Positions 17,926-27,919 are shown, counted from the first letter of the stretch. The stretch: DNA of 57,496 nucleotides from an uncultured Bacteroidales bacterium (GCA_902799705.1 CADCBP010000011.1:1-57496); one strand, 5' to 3'. Numbers and translations: made by a program. Notes: generated from the letters alone by a model not told the origin.

Positions 17926-18827
17926 ACCTTATTTTTATTAATTTTAAGTATTCTGTTTACCGGTCGTACACGGTAACCGGCAGACCGTAATTGTTCTAAT
18001 AAGCCTTTTTCTCCTCCTAAATAGATGGCATTGAGCGTAATAAAACAGCCGCCTTGGGCAAGTAAGGGTTGTAGTCGTTTGACCCACTCTTTATTCCGCT
18101 GGCAATACACCTTGTAGTCCGAGTATGAGATACTCGTTTTGTTGTTAGGTCCCTCTACCTGGTACGCAATGTCAGCCAGGCGGCCGTTGAGGTACATCTC
18201 TTTGATGGTCCGTTCCTGCTTCACTTCGTTCTCTGGATACTCAATCACCTTCAATAACTCCTGACACTGCCAGTGGAATGGTTCGCGGTCGAAGAGCATA
18301 TACATCGTCTCGCCGATATTATCCAGTCCCACTACAGGGATATCACGTTCCGCCGCCACCGACTCGAAGAAACTCTCCATTGAATGTTGTTCATCGTATT
18401 GCAACCACTGTCTCATCAATTCAGTGCGGAACATCTCCGTCAAGTACGAGGGTTTCATGCGGCATAGTTTGTCCAAACCCATTCCTAAATTGATACGCAG
18501 GGAGTTGTCTATATACTCGTATTCGCTCTCGCTGTAAAAATTGGAGAGTTTGACGGAGTCGGGTAGAATCGCTGCCTGCCGTAATGCCGCCAATGCTTCA
18601 TAGTCCTGCATCGCAAATTCCGTAACAACCTTCCTGCATTTGCTGAAACACTTGAACACGTTCGGAATAGTATCCAGAAACTGCATATTCACCAGGCGGT
18701 TCGTCGCTAAGATATATGATTTCTGCTTGGCAGACCTGCCACTGACTTCATACAATACCTGTGCCTGCACCTCAATAAAACATAGGGCGCAAAGCATCAG
18801 TACTACTATGTGTCGTTTTTTGCTCAT
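17922..18827 (-). CDS. TraB/GumN-family protein lacking the usual His motifs
   Basis: A 301-residue exported protein with a signal peptide (FIEVQAQ). The fold-defining segments fit TraB/GumN: an opening strand KSYILATNRL, a middle LPDSVKLSNFYSESEYEYID, and a closing ITLNAIYLGGEKGLLEQL followed by GYRVRPV. Family members carry GxxH at the first and last sites. Here these read ATNR and NAIY, so both metal-binding histidines appear replaced. It overlaps the TPR gene and the next gene by 4 bp each. Confidence 0.75.
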   Translation of the reverse strand: MSKKRHIVVLMLCALCFIEVQAQVLYEVSGRSAKQKSYILATNRLVNMQFLDTIPNVFKCFSKCRKVVTEFAMQDYEALAALRQAAILPDSVKLSNFYSESEYEYIDNSLRINLGMGLDKLCRMKPSYLTEMFRTELMRQWLQYDEQHSMESFFESVAAERDIPVVGLDNIGETMYMLFDREPFHWQCQELLKVIEYPENEVKQERTIKEMYLNGRLADIAYQVEGPNNKTSISYSDYKVYCQRNKEWVKRLQPLLAQGGCFITLNAIYLGGEKGLLEQLRSAGYRVRPVNRILKINKNKV

Positions 18828-20800
18828 TTGAATCGTGAAATCATGTTATACGCTTGGTAAATTCCTAATTCTCCGGCTTTGCTCAAATCGGCCAGTCCTT
18901 TCTCTGTGTCACCGGTATAGACATACGTAAGTCCCCTGTTGAAATATGCTTCGGCGAAGTCATTGTCCAACTCGATGGCTTTGGTGTATTGTTTGATGGC
19001 CTCTTGGTACTCACGCTTGGCGCAGAGGATATTCGCTTTGTTGTAATAGGCGAACGTAAAGTCCGGGCGCAGGCGTAATACATGGTCATAGTCGCGCAAA
19101 ATCAGTTCATAGTCCGGGTCCGCCATCCGGTAGCGCCAGTTTGCGCGGCAGAAGACCACTATTGGTTCTGTGCTCCCGTCTGCTAACAATAACGCTTTGG
19201 TGCAGTCATCCACAGCACTCGCATAGTCCTTGATCACTGCGAACTCCATGGCGCGCGCCAAGTATAATGACAAACCGTCCGATTGGTCCATCTGTTGAGT
19301 CAGACGGCGAATCTCCGAGAAATGAAAATCTACCATGTCTGCCGTAAGTGTCAACTCCTGGGAGGTGAACTTCAGGGCAGCAGGAAGGATCTCATGTCGA
19401 TTCATATACTCTACCAGCGGATGGTAATAATTGGTGCGTCTCAGACTCATGTCTTGCGTGTAGTAACTGAGCACTATATTGGGCTCGTTGACGACGTTCT
19501 GGTATTTCTTCTGCACCGCTCCGCGAGTCTGTGATCCGTATTTCTGTTCATCCTCCGTCGGCTCTGACTGGTTCTGCGCCGCTGTTGCGGAGAACGCCTT
19601 CCGATAGTCTTTCTTCGGCGGCTGGGCATCGGCAATGACCATCTCCGTATTCGGCTGCGCTGCCTGCTGTGCTTGTATAGCATCCTTGCGTGACTCAAAG
19701 TCGTGTGCTTTCTGTCTGTAACGATAGGCGGCCGCTTTGTTGCCTTGCTGCGTCTTGGCTTGTGCCGCTAAATAGTAACTGGGCAGGAAATATGGATAAC
19801 GGGCGATGAGGGAGTCTAAGTCACGCACGACATCTTTCCATTGTTTGAGTTGCATCTCCACCAAGGCGCGTTGATAACGCATCTCCACTTTCTCCGGCTC
19901 CAGGTCTATGGCTTTGTTGAAGTCCTCCAAGGCGCGGTTGTAATCTCCCACCTCCTGACGCATCACGCCGCGATTGTAATAGCAGTCTGCTTCCTTTGGG
20001 GCAATCTTCACCGCCTGGTCATAGTCCGCCAATGCACCGCGGTAGTTATGACGGCGGTAATGCAACAGACCACGGTTGATATAGTCGCCTGCCCATTTGG
20101 AACCGAGATTGATGGCTTGCGTCAGTTGGGCGTACGCTTCGTCTTCGCGGTTGAGCATCAGATTGGTCACACCCAATGCCGACCATGCTGCAGGGTTCGC
20201 TTTGTCGTACTTGACGGCCTCTGAAAAGGCTTCCAAGGCGGGCATGGTATCGCCTTTGAGAATGCATACGCGTCCGCGTTCACTCCAACCCGAGGCGGAT
20301 TGGGGTTCGCGGCGCAACAACTGGTCAATATCTTCCAGCGCTTCATCGTAATGCTTCATCAACGCGCGCGTGTCTGCGCGTAAAATCATATAGGTGCGGT
20401 TCTCCGGAGAGAAACGCAATGCTTCGGTATAATCCTTCTCTGCCAACTCCAACTGGTTCAACTGACGGTAGATGTAACCGCGGGCATAATAACACCCCGG
20501 AGAGAACGGATTTCGCTCGATGGCCGCATTGCAATCACGCAATGCGCCTTGATAGTCCTCCAATTGTATCTTGGCGATGGAGCGGTAGAAATAGGGCTCG
20601 GATAAATACGGCTTGAGATGGATGACCTGATTGAAATACTGAATAGACAGAACATAATCCTCGAAGTACAACGCATTACGTCCAATCGCTGTGATACGAT
20701 CGGTGTTCAACTGCGCGAAGCAAATCGAGAACTGAAAATGGAAAATTGAAAGGACAATTAGTCCCAACAATCTCCTGTATATGTTCCTTTCACCTTTCAC
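18824..20800 (-). CDS. Exported tetratricopeptide-repeat protein
   Basis: A 658-residue protein. After a signal peptide ending FAQ (about residue 30) there are at least ten TPR units (for example YNRGVMRQEVGDYNRALEDFNKAIDL). A Gln/Ala-rich linker (about 385-430) and further TPRs to the C-terminus follow. TPRs mediate protein contacts, and the partner is unknown. The start is GTG at 20800 inside a heptamer array, and the signal peptide core (VLSIFHFQFSICFAQ) is itself encoded by heptamers. It lies 15 bp downstream of PBP1A. Confidence 0.85.
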   Translation of the reverse strand: MKGERNIYRRLLGLIVLSIFHFQFSICFAQLNTDRITAIGRNALYFEDYVLSIQYFNQVIHLKPYLSEPYFYRSIAKIQLEDYQGALRDCNAAIERNPFSPGCYYARGYIYRQLNQLELAEKDYTEALRFSPENRTYMILRADTRALMKHYDEALEDIDQLLRREPQSASGWSERGRVCILKGDTMPALEAFSEAVKYDKANPAAWSALGVTNLMLNREDEAYAQLTQAINLGSKWAGDYINRGLLHYRRHNYRGALADYDQAVKIAPKEADCYYNRGVMRQEVGDYNRALEDFNKAIDLEPEKVEMRYQRALVEMQLKQWKDVVRDLDSLIARYPYFLPSYYLAAQAKTQQGNKAAAYRYRQKAHDFESRKDAIQAQQAAQPNTEMVIADAQPPKKDYRKAFSATAAQNQSEPTEDEQKYGSQTRGAVQKKYQNVVNEPNIVLSYYTQDMSLRRTNYYHPLVEYMNRHEILPAALKFTSQELTLTADMVDFHFSEIRRLTQQMDQSDGLSLYLARAMEFAVIKDYASAVDDCTKALLLADGSTEPIVVFCRANWRYRMADPDYELILRDYDHVLRLRPDFTFAYYNKANILCAKREYQEAIKQYTKAIELDNDFAEAYFNRGLTYVYTGDTEKGLADLSKAGELGIYQAYNMISRFK

Positions 20801-20816
20801 TTTTCACCTTTCACCT
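20731..20816. repeat. Heptamer arrays at the 5' end of the TPR gene
   Basis: Two blocks. 20731-20751 is ACTGAAA, ATGGAAA, ATTGAAA and encodes the signal peptide core. 20785-20816 is CCTTTCA-type and holds the GTG start and the gap to PBP1A. The stretch between them (RLLGL coding) closely matches that of porT at 49245-49285. Confidence 0.85.
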
Positions 20817-23086
20817 TACTTGCATCCTTCGTTTGGATCGAACCAACTTGGAATGTCAAACTGCTCGTCAGGACTGTAACCCAACTCCTTGTCTGCCAGT
20901 ACTTTCTGCATGTACAATGCGCAGATAGGTAGAGCCATTGATGCACCTTGTCCTTCTGCCATATTATCAAAATGTATGCCACGATCTTCGCCACCGACCC
21001 AAGTGCCGCATACCAACGATGGCGTGAAGCACATAAACCATCCGTCGGAATTGTTATTTGTTGTGCCGGTTTTACCACCCATCGGTGCGGTAATGCCGTA
21101 CTTGAAACGCGTGCGCACACCTGTACCATGGTCGAGTACGGCGCGCAGCATATAAATCATCTTATAAGCGGTGGTCTCACTGATGATCTCATGTGTCCGC
21201 GGACTGAAGGTACCGATGACATTGCCGTTATTATCCTCAATGCGTGTCACGTATAATGGTTCTGTACGGATACCTTTGTTGGCAAAGGTGGTGTATGCAT
21301 CAACCATCTCTTCCACACTTACTTCGCAAGGACCCAGGCAGAGCGACACCACCGGATCCAACTGACCCTGGATGCCGAAGGACTGCATCATCTTCACGAG
21401 TTGTTCCGGTGTGAAAAGAGTCATCAGATAAGCGGCCATCCAGTTGGAGGACTCTTTCAGTCCCCAAGTGAGGGTAACAGTATCACCCCAGTGTTTCTCG
21501 TGCGTGTCACGCGGAGCCCAGCGGTCGCCGTTGGGCAGAACGACAACAACCGAGTCGTACACCCATGTCTCGCAGGGCCACATTCCTTCATCCATAGCCA
21601 ACGTGTACAGGTACGGCTTTACGGTCGAACCCACCTGCCGTTTGCCTTTGGTACACATGTCGTATTGGAAATGCGCAAAATTAGGTCCGCCTACGTATGC
21701 CTTCACATGACCCGTGTGAGGATCAATGGACATGAAGCCGCAACGAAGATAACTCTTCAGCCATTTGATGGAATCGTACGGAGAAAGCACGGTGTCAATC
21801 ATCCCACGGTCGTAGGTGAAGACCTGCATCTCGCGCGGTGTCATGAAGGCTGTGCGGATGGAGTCGGTACTACAGCCGGCTTTCTTCATCATTCGGTAAC
21901 GATCCGTTTGACGCATTGAACGCCCCATAATGCCGTCTATCTCCTCTTGCGTTAGGGTGCGGGAGAACGGAGCGTTCTTTTTGCGCTTCAACTCTTTGAA
22001 GAAAGACTTCTGCTGCTCTTGCATGTGTTCGCTTACCGCTTCTTCCGCGTAGCGTTGCATGCGCGAGTCGATGGTCGTATAGATCTTCAATCCGTCTTGA
22101 TAGATGTCGTATTTGCTGCCGTCCGCTTTCTTGTTCTTCTCGCAAAAACCGTACAGAGGATTGTTGTCCCACTGCCATTGGTCTAACTTGTACTGCTGTT
22201 TGTTCCATTCTGGATAATCACTCTCTCGAGGCTCTTTTGCAGTTAACGTAACGCGCAGATATTCACGCAGATAAGGAGCTATTCCTTGCTTGTGATCTAC
22301 GGAACTGTAACGAATCTCTATCGGTAATGCTGATACCGAATCGCATGTCGCCTCGTCAATGTATCCGTATTTTTCCATCTGACTCAGCACCGTGTTACGA
22401 CGTCCTGTTGCCCGTTCCGGGTGACGTACAGGATTATACAGTGATGGGTTCTTGCACATACCCACTAACATGGCGGCTTCCTCTAACTTCAAATTCTGCG
22501 GAGTCGTGGAGAAATATACTTGTGATGCAGACTGTATGCCTACGGCATTATAGAGAAAATCGAATTGATTCAAGTACATCAATAAGATTTCGTCTTTACT
22601 GTACAAACGCTCCAGTTTCGTAGCAATCACCCACTCAATAGGTTTCTGCATGGCACGCTCGAAGATATTGTTGGCGCGCGGAGACCATAACTGCTTGGCT
22701 AACTGTTGTGTCAACGTACTACCGCCTCCTGCGCGACCTAACTTCAGGATTGCACGGAACATGGACTTGAAATCCACTCCCGTGTGATCGTAGAAACGTA
22801 CATCCTCTGTTGCAATCAACGCATCAATCAGATTCTTCGAGAGATCCGTGTATTGCACACCGATACGGTTCTCGTAGCGATAATAACGCCCCAAGGATTG
22901 CATATCTGATGAGATCACTTCACTCGCAAAGGTGTTCTTCGGGTTTTGCAATTCTTCCAACGGCGGCAAGTATCCCAATGCACCTTTTGCAATCAACCAC
23001 ATGATGAGGAAGATGAACAATAAACCTCCGAAGAAAATTCCCCAGAACCATAGTAAAAACGGTTTATACCACTTTTTTGTGTTCAT
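20816..23086 (-). CDS. mrcA: Class A penicillin-binding protein 1A
   Basis: A 756-residue bifunctional peptidoglycan synthase. One N-terminal transmembrane helix (residues about 8-32) is followed by a GT51 glycosyltransferase domain (ATEDVRFYDHTGVD, GGGSTLTQQLAKQLW). The transpeptidase domain has SxxK in GSTVKPY (about 483), SSN in KESSNWM (about 543) and KTGTTNNNSDGWF (about 669). All active-site motifs are present. The start overlaps the hemW stop as ATGA. Confidence 0.96.
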   Translation of the reverse strand: MNTKKWYKPFLLWFWGIFFGGLLFIFLIMWLIAKGALGYLPPLEELQNPKNTFASEVISSDMQSLGRYYRYENRIGVQYTDLSKNLIDALIATEDVRFYDHTGVDFKSMFRAILKLGRAGGGSTLTQQLAKQLWSPRANNIFERAMQKPIEWVIATKLERLYSKDEILLMYLNQFDFLYNAVGIQSASQVYFSTTPQNLKLEEAAMLVGMCKNPSLYNPVRHPERATGRRNTVLSQMEKYGYIDEATCDSVSALPIEIRYSSVDHKQGIAPYLREYLRVTLTAKEPRESDYPEWNKQQYKLDQWQWDNNPLYGFCEKNKKADGSKYDIYQDGLKIYTTIDSRMQRYAEEAVSEHMQEQQKSFFKELKRKKNAPFSRTLTQEEIDGIMGRSMRQTDRYRMMKKAGCSTDSIRTAFMTPREMQVFTYDRGMIDTVLSPYDSIKWLKSYLRCGFMSIDPHTGHVKAYVGGPNFAHFQYDMCTKGKRQVGSTVKPYLYTLAMDEGMWPCETWVYDSVVVVLPNGDRWAPRDTHEKHWGDTVTLTWGLKESSNWMAAYLMTLFTPEQLVKMMQSFGIQGQLDPVVSLCLGPCEVSVEEMVDAYTTFANKGIRTEPLYVTRIEDNNGNVIGTFSPRTHEIISETTAYKMIYMLRAVLDHGTGVRTRFKYGITAPMGGKTGTTNNNSDGWFMCFTPSLVCGTWVGGEDRGIHFDNMAEGQGASMALPICALYMQKVLADKELGYSPDEQFDIPSWFDPNEGCK

Positions 23087-24156
23087 ATCATCAAATCTTC
23101 AATTATCCTGTTCAGTATATGAATGCCTTGTTGCGTAGCAACGATGCGGTGATCGTCTGTCTCCCGCAACAGGCCGTTTTGTATTTTGCTATCGATAATG
23201 GACCAATGTTGGACCGGAAATGAACCGGAGATGCCCTGACGGGTTCGCAAACCCAACATGATCCGTTCATTATACAGGTCTCTTTCTGTCAGTGTCTCCT
23301 GTTCTCGCACGGCTTCGCCGCGTATATACACCTCCAAATCCGAGGCGTTCCAACTCCGCACATTCCCTATATAACTATGCGCGCCTGCACCCACACCTAT
23401 GTAAGGCGTGCCATCCCAATAACTGCGGTTATGCTTCGCCTCAAAGCCCGGCAACGCAAAATTACTGACTTCATAATGCACGAACCCGGCTTCCTTCAAA
23501 CGCTCGCACAAGTAGTCATACATCGCGTTCTCCGTATCCTCGTCGATGGCTTCCAGTGTCCCGGCTTCCACGCGTTGGGTCATCACTGTACCTTCTTCGT
23601 ACATCAGACCGTAACACGAGATATGCTGTATTTCCAAGCGCAAGGCGGTCTCTATATCCGTTTTCCACTGTTCCATGGTCTGTGTCGGCAGGGCGTACAT
23701 CAGGTCTATGGACAGATTGTCAAAACCCGCTTCCTGCGCCATCTGTACCGCCTCAACCGCCTGCGAGGCATTATGCCTTCGTCCGATGAGTCGCAGCAGG
23801 TCATCCTGAAACGACTGGATACCGATGGACAGACGGTTGATGCCTGTTTTCCGCAGCGCTTGCAGGTAGGATGGTGTCGCATCGCCTGGATTCAACTCCA
23901 TAGTCACTTCCTCTGCATCGTGCGTACCTGCAGCCTCCAACAAACGGTGTATGTCTTGCGCTTCTAACGTACTCGGGGTACCTCCTCCGATATAAATCGT
24001 CCGGATAACTTCACCCGCCTCGTCTCGCCGCGCTTGTATCTCTCTGAGTAGTGCCTCTACATATGCTTCTCGCCGCTCCAGCAGGGTGGTGGAGAAGAAA
24101 TCGCAGTACAGACATCTCTTCTTGCAAAAAGGTATATGTATGTATAGTCCGGCCAC
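23083..24156 (-). CDS. hemW: HemW, radical-SAM haem chaperone
   Basis: A protein of about 357 residues. The radical-SAM cluster CKKRCLYC occurs in GLYIHIPFCKKRC near the N-terminus, followed by IYIGGGTPSTL and MELNPGD. It has the family traits of HemW rather than HemN (short N-terminus, no HemN-specific residues). I choose GTG at 24156, whose first base is shared with the rarA stop (TAGTG). The longer open frame from 24219 would add 21 residues with no family support. Confidence 0.9.
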   Translation of the reverse strand: MAGLYIHIPFCKKRCLYCDFFSTTLLERREAYVEALLREIQARRDEAGEVIRTIYIGGGTPSTLEAQDIHRLLEAAGTHDAEEVTMELNPGDATPSYLQALRKTGINRLSIGIQSFQDDLLRLIGRRHNASQAVEAVQMAQEAGFDNLSIDLMYALPTQTMEQWKTDIETALRLEIQHISCYGLMYEEGTVMTQRVEAGTLEAIDEDTENAMYDYLCERLKEAGFVHYEVSNFALPGFEAKHNRSYWDGTPYIGVGAGAHSYIGNVRSWNASDLEVYIRGEAVREQETLTERDLYNERIMLGLRTRQGISGSFPVQHWSIIDSKIQNGLLRETDDHRIVATQQGIHILNRIIEDLMI

Positions 24157-25376
24157 TAATCTTTCTTCCAAAATACGGTACCGGCCAATTCGTCCGGTAA
24201 GTACTGCTGTTCCACCCAATGTCCCGGGAAGTCGTGCGGATACTTATACCCGTCCGCATAACCCAACTCTTTCATCAGACTTGTCGGCGCATTCCTCAAA
24301 TGTAGAGGTACGGGTAAGTTCCCCGTCTCGCGCACTTTCGCCAACGCAGCGTCTATAGCCAGATAAGCCGAGTTGTCCTTCTTGCAGGTGGCCAGATAAA
24401 CAGTCGTTTCCGCCAAAGGAATACGTCCTTCCGGCCAGCCGATCTTGTTCACTACATCGAAACAAGTGTTTGCCAACAACATCGCATTCGGGTTCGCCAA
24501 CCCTATATCTTCGCTCGCCAAGATGACTAATCGCCGTGCAATGAACTTCGGATCCTCACCGCCTTCAATCATACGCGCTAACCAATAGATGGCCGCCTGA
24601 GGGTCGCTGCCGCGTACGGATTTGATGAAGGCGGAGATGATATCGTAATGCATCTCCCCGTCTTTGTCATACGCCACGGGGTTTTGCTGTAACTGCTTGG
24701 TAATGGTCTCATTGTCAATCACCCTCACCCCGCTGTTTGCTACCAGTTCGATGATATTGAGCAACTTGCGTGCATCGCCGCCGCTGTAACGCAACAAGGC
24801 ATCGGTGTCTTTGATCTGCAAATCCAACGAACGGATATATTCGTCTTTGGTCAGCACGCGGTGCAGCAGTTCCAACAGGTCTTCTTTGTCCAGCGACTTG
24901 AGTACATACACCTGACAGCGGCTGAGTAGGGGAGTGATGACTTCAAAACTCGGGTTCTCTGTCGTTGCGCCGACCAATGTGATCGTGCCTTCTTCCACCG
25001 CTCCTAACAAGCTGTCCTGCTGACTCTTGCTGAACCGGTGAATCTCATCAATAAAGAGTATTGGACTCCTTCCGTCCGTAGGAGCAAAGAGTCCGCTGTT
25101 CAGACTCGCATTGCGTTTTGCCTTGTCAATCACATCACGCACTTCTTTCACGCCGCTCGTCACGGCACTCAGCGTGTAGAATGGCCGCTGTAACTGATGG
25201 GCTATGATCCTTGCCAAGGTCGTCTTACCCACGCCCGGAGGACCCCACAGAATGAACGAAGCGATATTGCCACTCTCGATCATCTGGCGCAGGATTGCTC
25301 CTTCGCCAACCAGATGTTTCTGTCCTATGTATTCGTCCAGTGTCTTTGGACGCATTCTCTCTGCTAATGGTAACAT
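24156..25376 (-). CDS. rarA: RarA/MgsA replication-associated recombination ATPase
   Basis: A 406-residue AAA+ clamp-loader-like ATPase: MRPKTLDEYIGQ, Walker A GPPGVGKTTLA (about 45), Walker B LFIDEIHRF, sensor GATTENPSF, arginine-finger region, and C-terminal MgsA domain (RGSDPQAAIYWLARM, EDIGLANP). It acts at stalled forks. It overlaps the recN 3' end by 13 bp and is followed directly by hemW. Confidence 0.96.
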   Translation of the reverse strand: MLPLAERMRPKTLDEYIGQKHLVGEGAILRQMIESGNIASFILWGPPGVGKTTLARIIAHQLQRPFYTLSAVTSGVKEVRDVIDKAKRNASLNSGLFAPTDGRSPILFIDEIHRFSKSQQDSLLGAVEEGTITLVGATTENPSFEVITPLLSRCQVYVLKSLDKEDLLELLHRVLTKDEYIRSLDLQIKDTDALLRYSGGDARKLLNIIELVANSGVRVIDNETITKQLQQNPVAYDKDGEMHYDIISAFIKSVRGSDPQAAIYWLARMIEGGEDPKFIARRLVILASEDIGLANPNAMLLANTCFDVVNKIGWPEGRIPLAETTVYLATCKKDNSAYLAIDAALAKVRETGNLPVPLHLRNAPTSLMKELGYADGYKYPHDFPGHWVEQQYLPDELAGTVFWKKD

Positions 25377-26941
25377 AGTAATTCTCTCGCTGTTTTCAAT
25401 GCGGCGTCTGTGACGTTCTTGCCGCTTACCATCGAAGCAATCTCCGTCACGCGTTCTTCTTCGTTCAATAGACGGATATGTGTCTCGGTGCGTTTGTCCG
25501 TGTCGGCTTTATATACTTTATAATGGGTCTGTCCCAGCGCTGCTATCTGCGGCAGGTGGGTGATGGCGATAATCTGTCGGCTCTTGGACATCTCACGCAT
25601 GATTGCAGCCATCTGTGTGGCGATGTCACCGCTCACTCCGGTATCGATCTCGTCGAAGATAATCGTCGGCAGACCCTTCGTACTGGCAATAAGCGCTTTT
25701 ATGCATAGCATCAAACGGCTGATTTCTCCGCCCGATGCCACTTCGCTCACGTTCCTTAAACTCTGGTTCAGGTTTGCCGCAAAGAGAATCTGAACTTCAT
25801 CACATCCGTTAGGCGTGAAGTCTTCGGTTGCCAGAACAGGAATCTCCACTTTGGCATGGGCTACGCCCAAGCGTTTCAACCCGTTCACCAAGCGCTCGCA
25901 TATCTGCGGCACTACCGCCTTCCTGCTCCTCGTCAGTTGGTCTGCGGACGACTTCAATGCCGCGCGTTGAACAGCGACCTCTTTCTCTGCTTGTGAGATG
26001 TCAAAATCAAAACTGTCCATACGGCTCACTTGTTCGGCTAACTCATCCCGCAAAGCAATCAACTCTTCTATCTTCTCCGCACTGAACTTATGCAGCAATC
26101 CGTTCAGACTGTCCATCCGTTCTTCCACCCACACCAACCGTTGGGGATCCATCTCCACGTGGCTCGCCATCCGTTCCGCTTCTTCTGCGATGTCTTGCAA
26201 CTCGATACGCGCACTCTCGATACGTTCCTGCAACTCCGGAGCTGCTTCCTCAAGTCGGCATGCACGGATTGCATCCAAGGCACTGCCTTGCTCCCCGTTT
26301 AAGGCGGCTACAGCCGTCTCCAATGCAGAACGAATCTCTTCCGCGTGACTCAAACGGTATTGTTCTTGCTCCAACTCTTCCAGCTCACCGGCCTGCAGAT
26401 CCGCTTCATCCAATAGTTTGTAGCGGTACTGGATATAATCCGCATCCTGTTGGCTCTTTTTGGCCAAGTCCTGTAACTTGCGCAAACTCTCAACGGACGT
26501 TATATACGCCTCATAATGGGTGCTGTAGTCCTCGCGTAAAGGATTGTTCTGCGCAATCGCATCCAGAACCTCCAACTGAAAATCGGCATTCTCAATCAGC
26601 AGATTGGCGTGCTGACTATGTATATCAATCAGCTTGTTTGCCAACCCCTTCAGTTCTTGTAGGGTCACCACGCTGTCATCCACGAACGAACGACTCTTGC
26701 CGTTGGCGTATAGCTCGCGGCGAATAATTCCTTCGTCAAACTCCGCCTCTATGATACATTTGTCCTCGCCGTCCGTGATGGCCTTACTGTCGGCACGGGC
26801 ACCCAGCACCAAAGCCAGCGCGCCGAGAATAATACTCTTACCGGCGCCTGTCTCACCCGTCATCACCGAAAAGCCTTGACTGAAGTCAATATCCAAACGA
26901 CTTATCAGCGCGTAATTCTGTATGTGTAAATGTTTTAACAT
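25364..26941 (-). CDS. recN: DNA repair protein RecN
   Basis: A 525-residue SMC-like ATPase. Walker A GETGAGKS is at residues 30-37. A long coiled-coil middle (about 150-360) follows, then ABC signature EVASGGEISRLMLCIKA and Walker B TIIFDEIDTGVSG. It is slightly shorter than E. coli RecN, within the family range. It works on double-strand breaks. A heptamer array separates it from the DUF4835 gene upstream on the map. Confidence 0.96.
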   Translation of the reverse strand: MLKHLHIQNYALISRLDIDFSQGFSVMTGETGAGKSIILGALALVLGARADSKAITDGEDKCIIEAEFDEGIIRRELYANGKSRSFVDDSVVTLQELKGLANKLIDIHSQHANLLIENADFQLEVLDAIAQNNPLREDYSTHYEAYITSVESLRKLQDLAKKSQQDADYIQYRYKLLDEADLQAGELEELEQEQYRLSHAEEIRSALETAVAALNGEQGSALDAIRACRLEEAAPELQERIESARIELQDIAEEAERMASHVEMDPQRLVWVEERMDSLNGLLHKFSAEKIEELIALRDELAEQVSRMDSFDFDISQAEKEVAVQRAALKSSADQLTRSRKAVVPQICERLVNGLKRLGVAHAKVEIPVLATEDFTPNGCDEVQILFAANLNQSLRNVSEVASGGEISRLMLCIKALIASTKGLPTIIFDEIDTGVSGDIATQMAAIMREMSKSRQIIAITHLPQIAALGQTHYKVYKADTDKRTETHIRLLNEEERVTEIASMVSGKNVTDAALKTARELLCYH

Positions 26942-26966
26942 TTACCTTTCAATTTTCAATTTTCGT
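26942..26966. repeat. Heptamer array (TTTTCAA/CTTTCAA)
   Basis: Three units fill the recN-DUF4835 gap. On the minus strand, the DUF4835 stop (AAT TGA) is the TGA inside the first unit. Confidence 0.85.
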
Positions 26967-27879
26967 TTATTCTGTCGTACGTCCCAACCCTCGTCGGGTC
27001 AATATCCGTCAGTATTTCGTAAACCGCCTTTTTCTCTTTGTCTGTACCTTTGCGGAAGATATCTACCAACTCTTCTGCCTTGGCGTCCAGAAAGGTGTTG
27101 ATCACATACGTCGCAGGACGGGAGCGGTAAGCCTCTTTCAGTACAGGCAATCCTTCGGCAATGCGTCCCCTGCCGTTGGCTACGTTATTGCTCATCTCGT
27201 CCAATCCCAGACGGTGGTACTCATAGTAAAAATTGCGGTATTTCTTGAAAGCATCATCTACCAGGTTATGAATCAGCGCATAGCGGTTACGGTTGCTCTC
27301 GAAGGCCAGCCATCCTGTCTGTTCATGACCGTCCATCGATGCCGTCTGACATACATTGGCGATCTCCTCGCTTTGCAGGAAATAAGGGGTGCCGCCCAGA
27401 CGCTGAAAACTATCCTGGTCATGGCCGATGATTAGATAGCAGTAGTACGCTAACATCGCCGTCAGGTTAGTCGTGAACTGGTTCTGTTGCCAGTCCAGAC
27501 GGTCGAACTCTTTGTACGTGAAGTTAAAGGCCCCGTCTTTGAAATTCAGAAGAGGCGTCGTGTAAGTCGTCCCGTACACCGGACGACGGCTCTGTAACGT
27601 CATCTCACAAGTGTACATCTCGCCTGCTACCTGCTTCACTACGATAAGCATGCTGCACTCTATCTTCTCCTGAGCCGCGTACGTCATGTTTGTCCAGCGG
27701 TTCTGGTTCATGTATTCCTCTATACTCTTTTTCAGCGTCTCGTACACTTGTTTGTTGGTACCCTCGATCATGTCCGAATTGATTGTTACGGTGCAGTTGA
27801 TCTCTTGCGCTGACAATGAACAAAGGACGAATAGCAGAAAACCCGATACAATATATTTAAATTTAATACGTTCTATCAT
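26956..27879 (-). CDS. DUF4835 family exported protein
   Basis: A protein of about 307 residues. A signal peptide (IVSGFLLFVLCSLSAQ) precedes the family hallmark INCTVTINSDMIEGTNKQVYETLKKSIEEYMNQ, and later YYCYLIIGHDQDSF. The function is unknown; the family is widespread in Bacteroidota and commonly sits next to recN-linked genes. ATG 27879 is preferred. The extra MKGK reading upstream comes from the heptamer array. Confidence 0.9.
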   Translation of the reverse strand: MIERIKFKYIVSGFLLFVLCSLSAQEINCTVTINSDMIEGTNKQVYETLKKSIEEYMNQNRWTNMTYAAQEKIECSMLIVVKQVAGEMYTCEMTLQSRRPVYGTTYTTPLLNFKDGAFNFTYKEFDRLDWQQNQFTTNLTAMLAYYCYLIIGHDQDSFQRLGGTPYFLQSEEIANVCQTASMDGHEQTGWLAFESNRNRYALIHNLVDDAFKKYRNFYYEYHRLGLDEMSNNVANGRGRIAEGLPVLKEAYRSRPATYVINTFLDAKAEELVDIFRKGTDKEKKAVYEILTDIDPTRVGTYDRINEN

Positions 27880-27884
27880 CTTAC

Positions 27885-27915
27885 CTTTCAATTTTCACTT
27901 TTCACCATTTACCTT
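27885..27915. repeat. Heptamer array (CTTTCAA/TTTTCAC)
   Basis: Four degenerate 7-bp units lie between the DUF4831 stop and the DUF4835 start. Confidence 0.75.
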
Positions 27916-27919
27916 CCAG

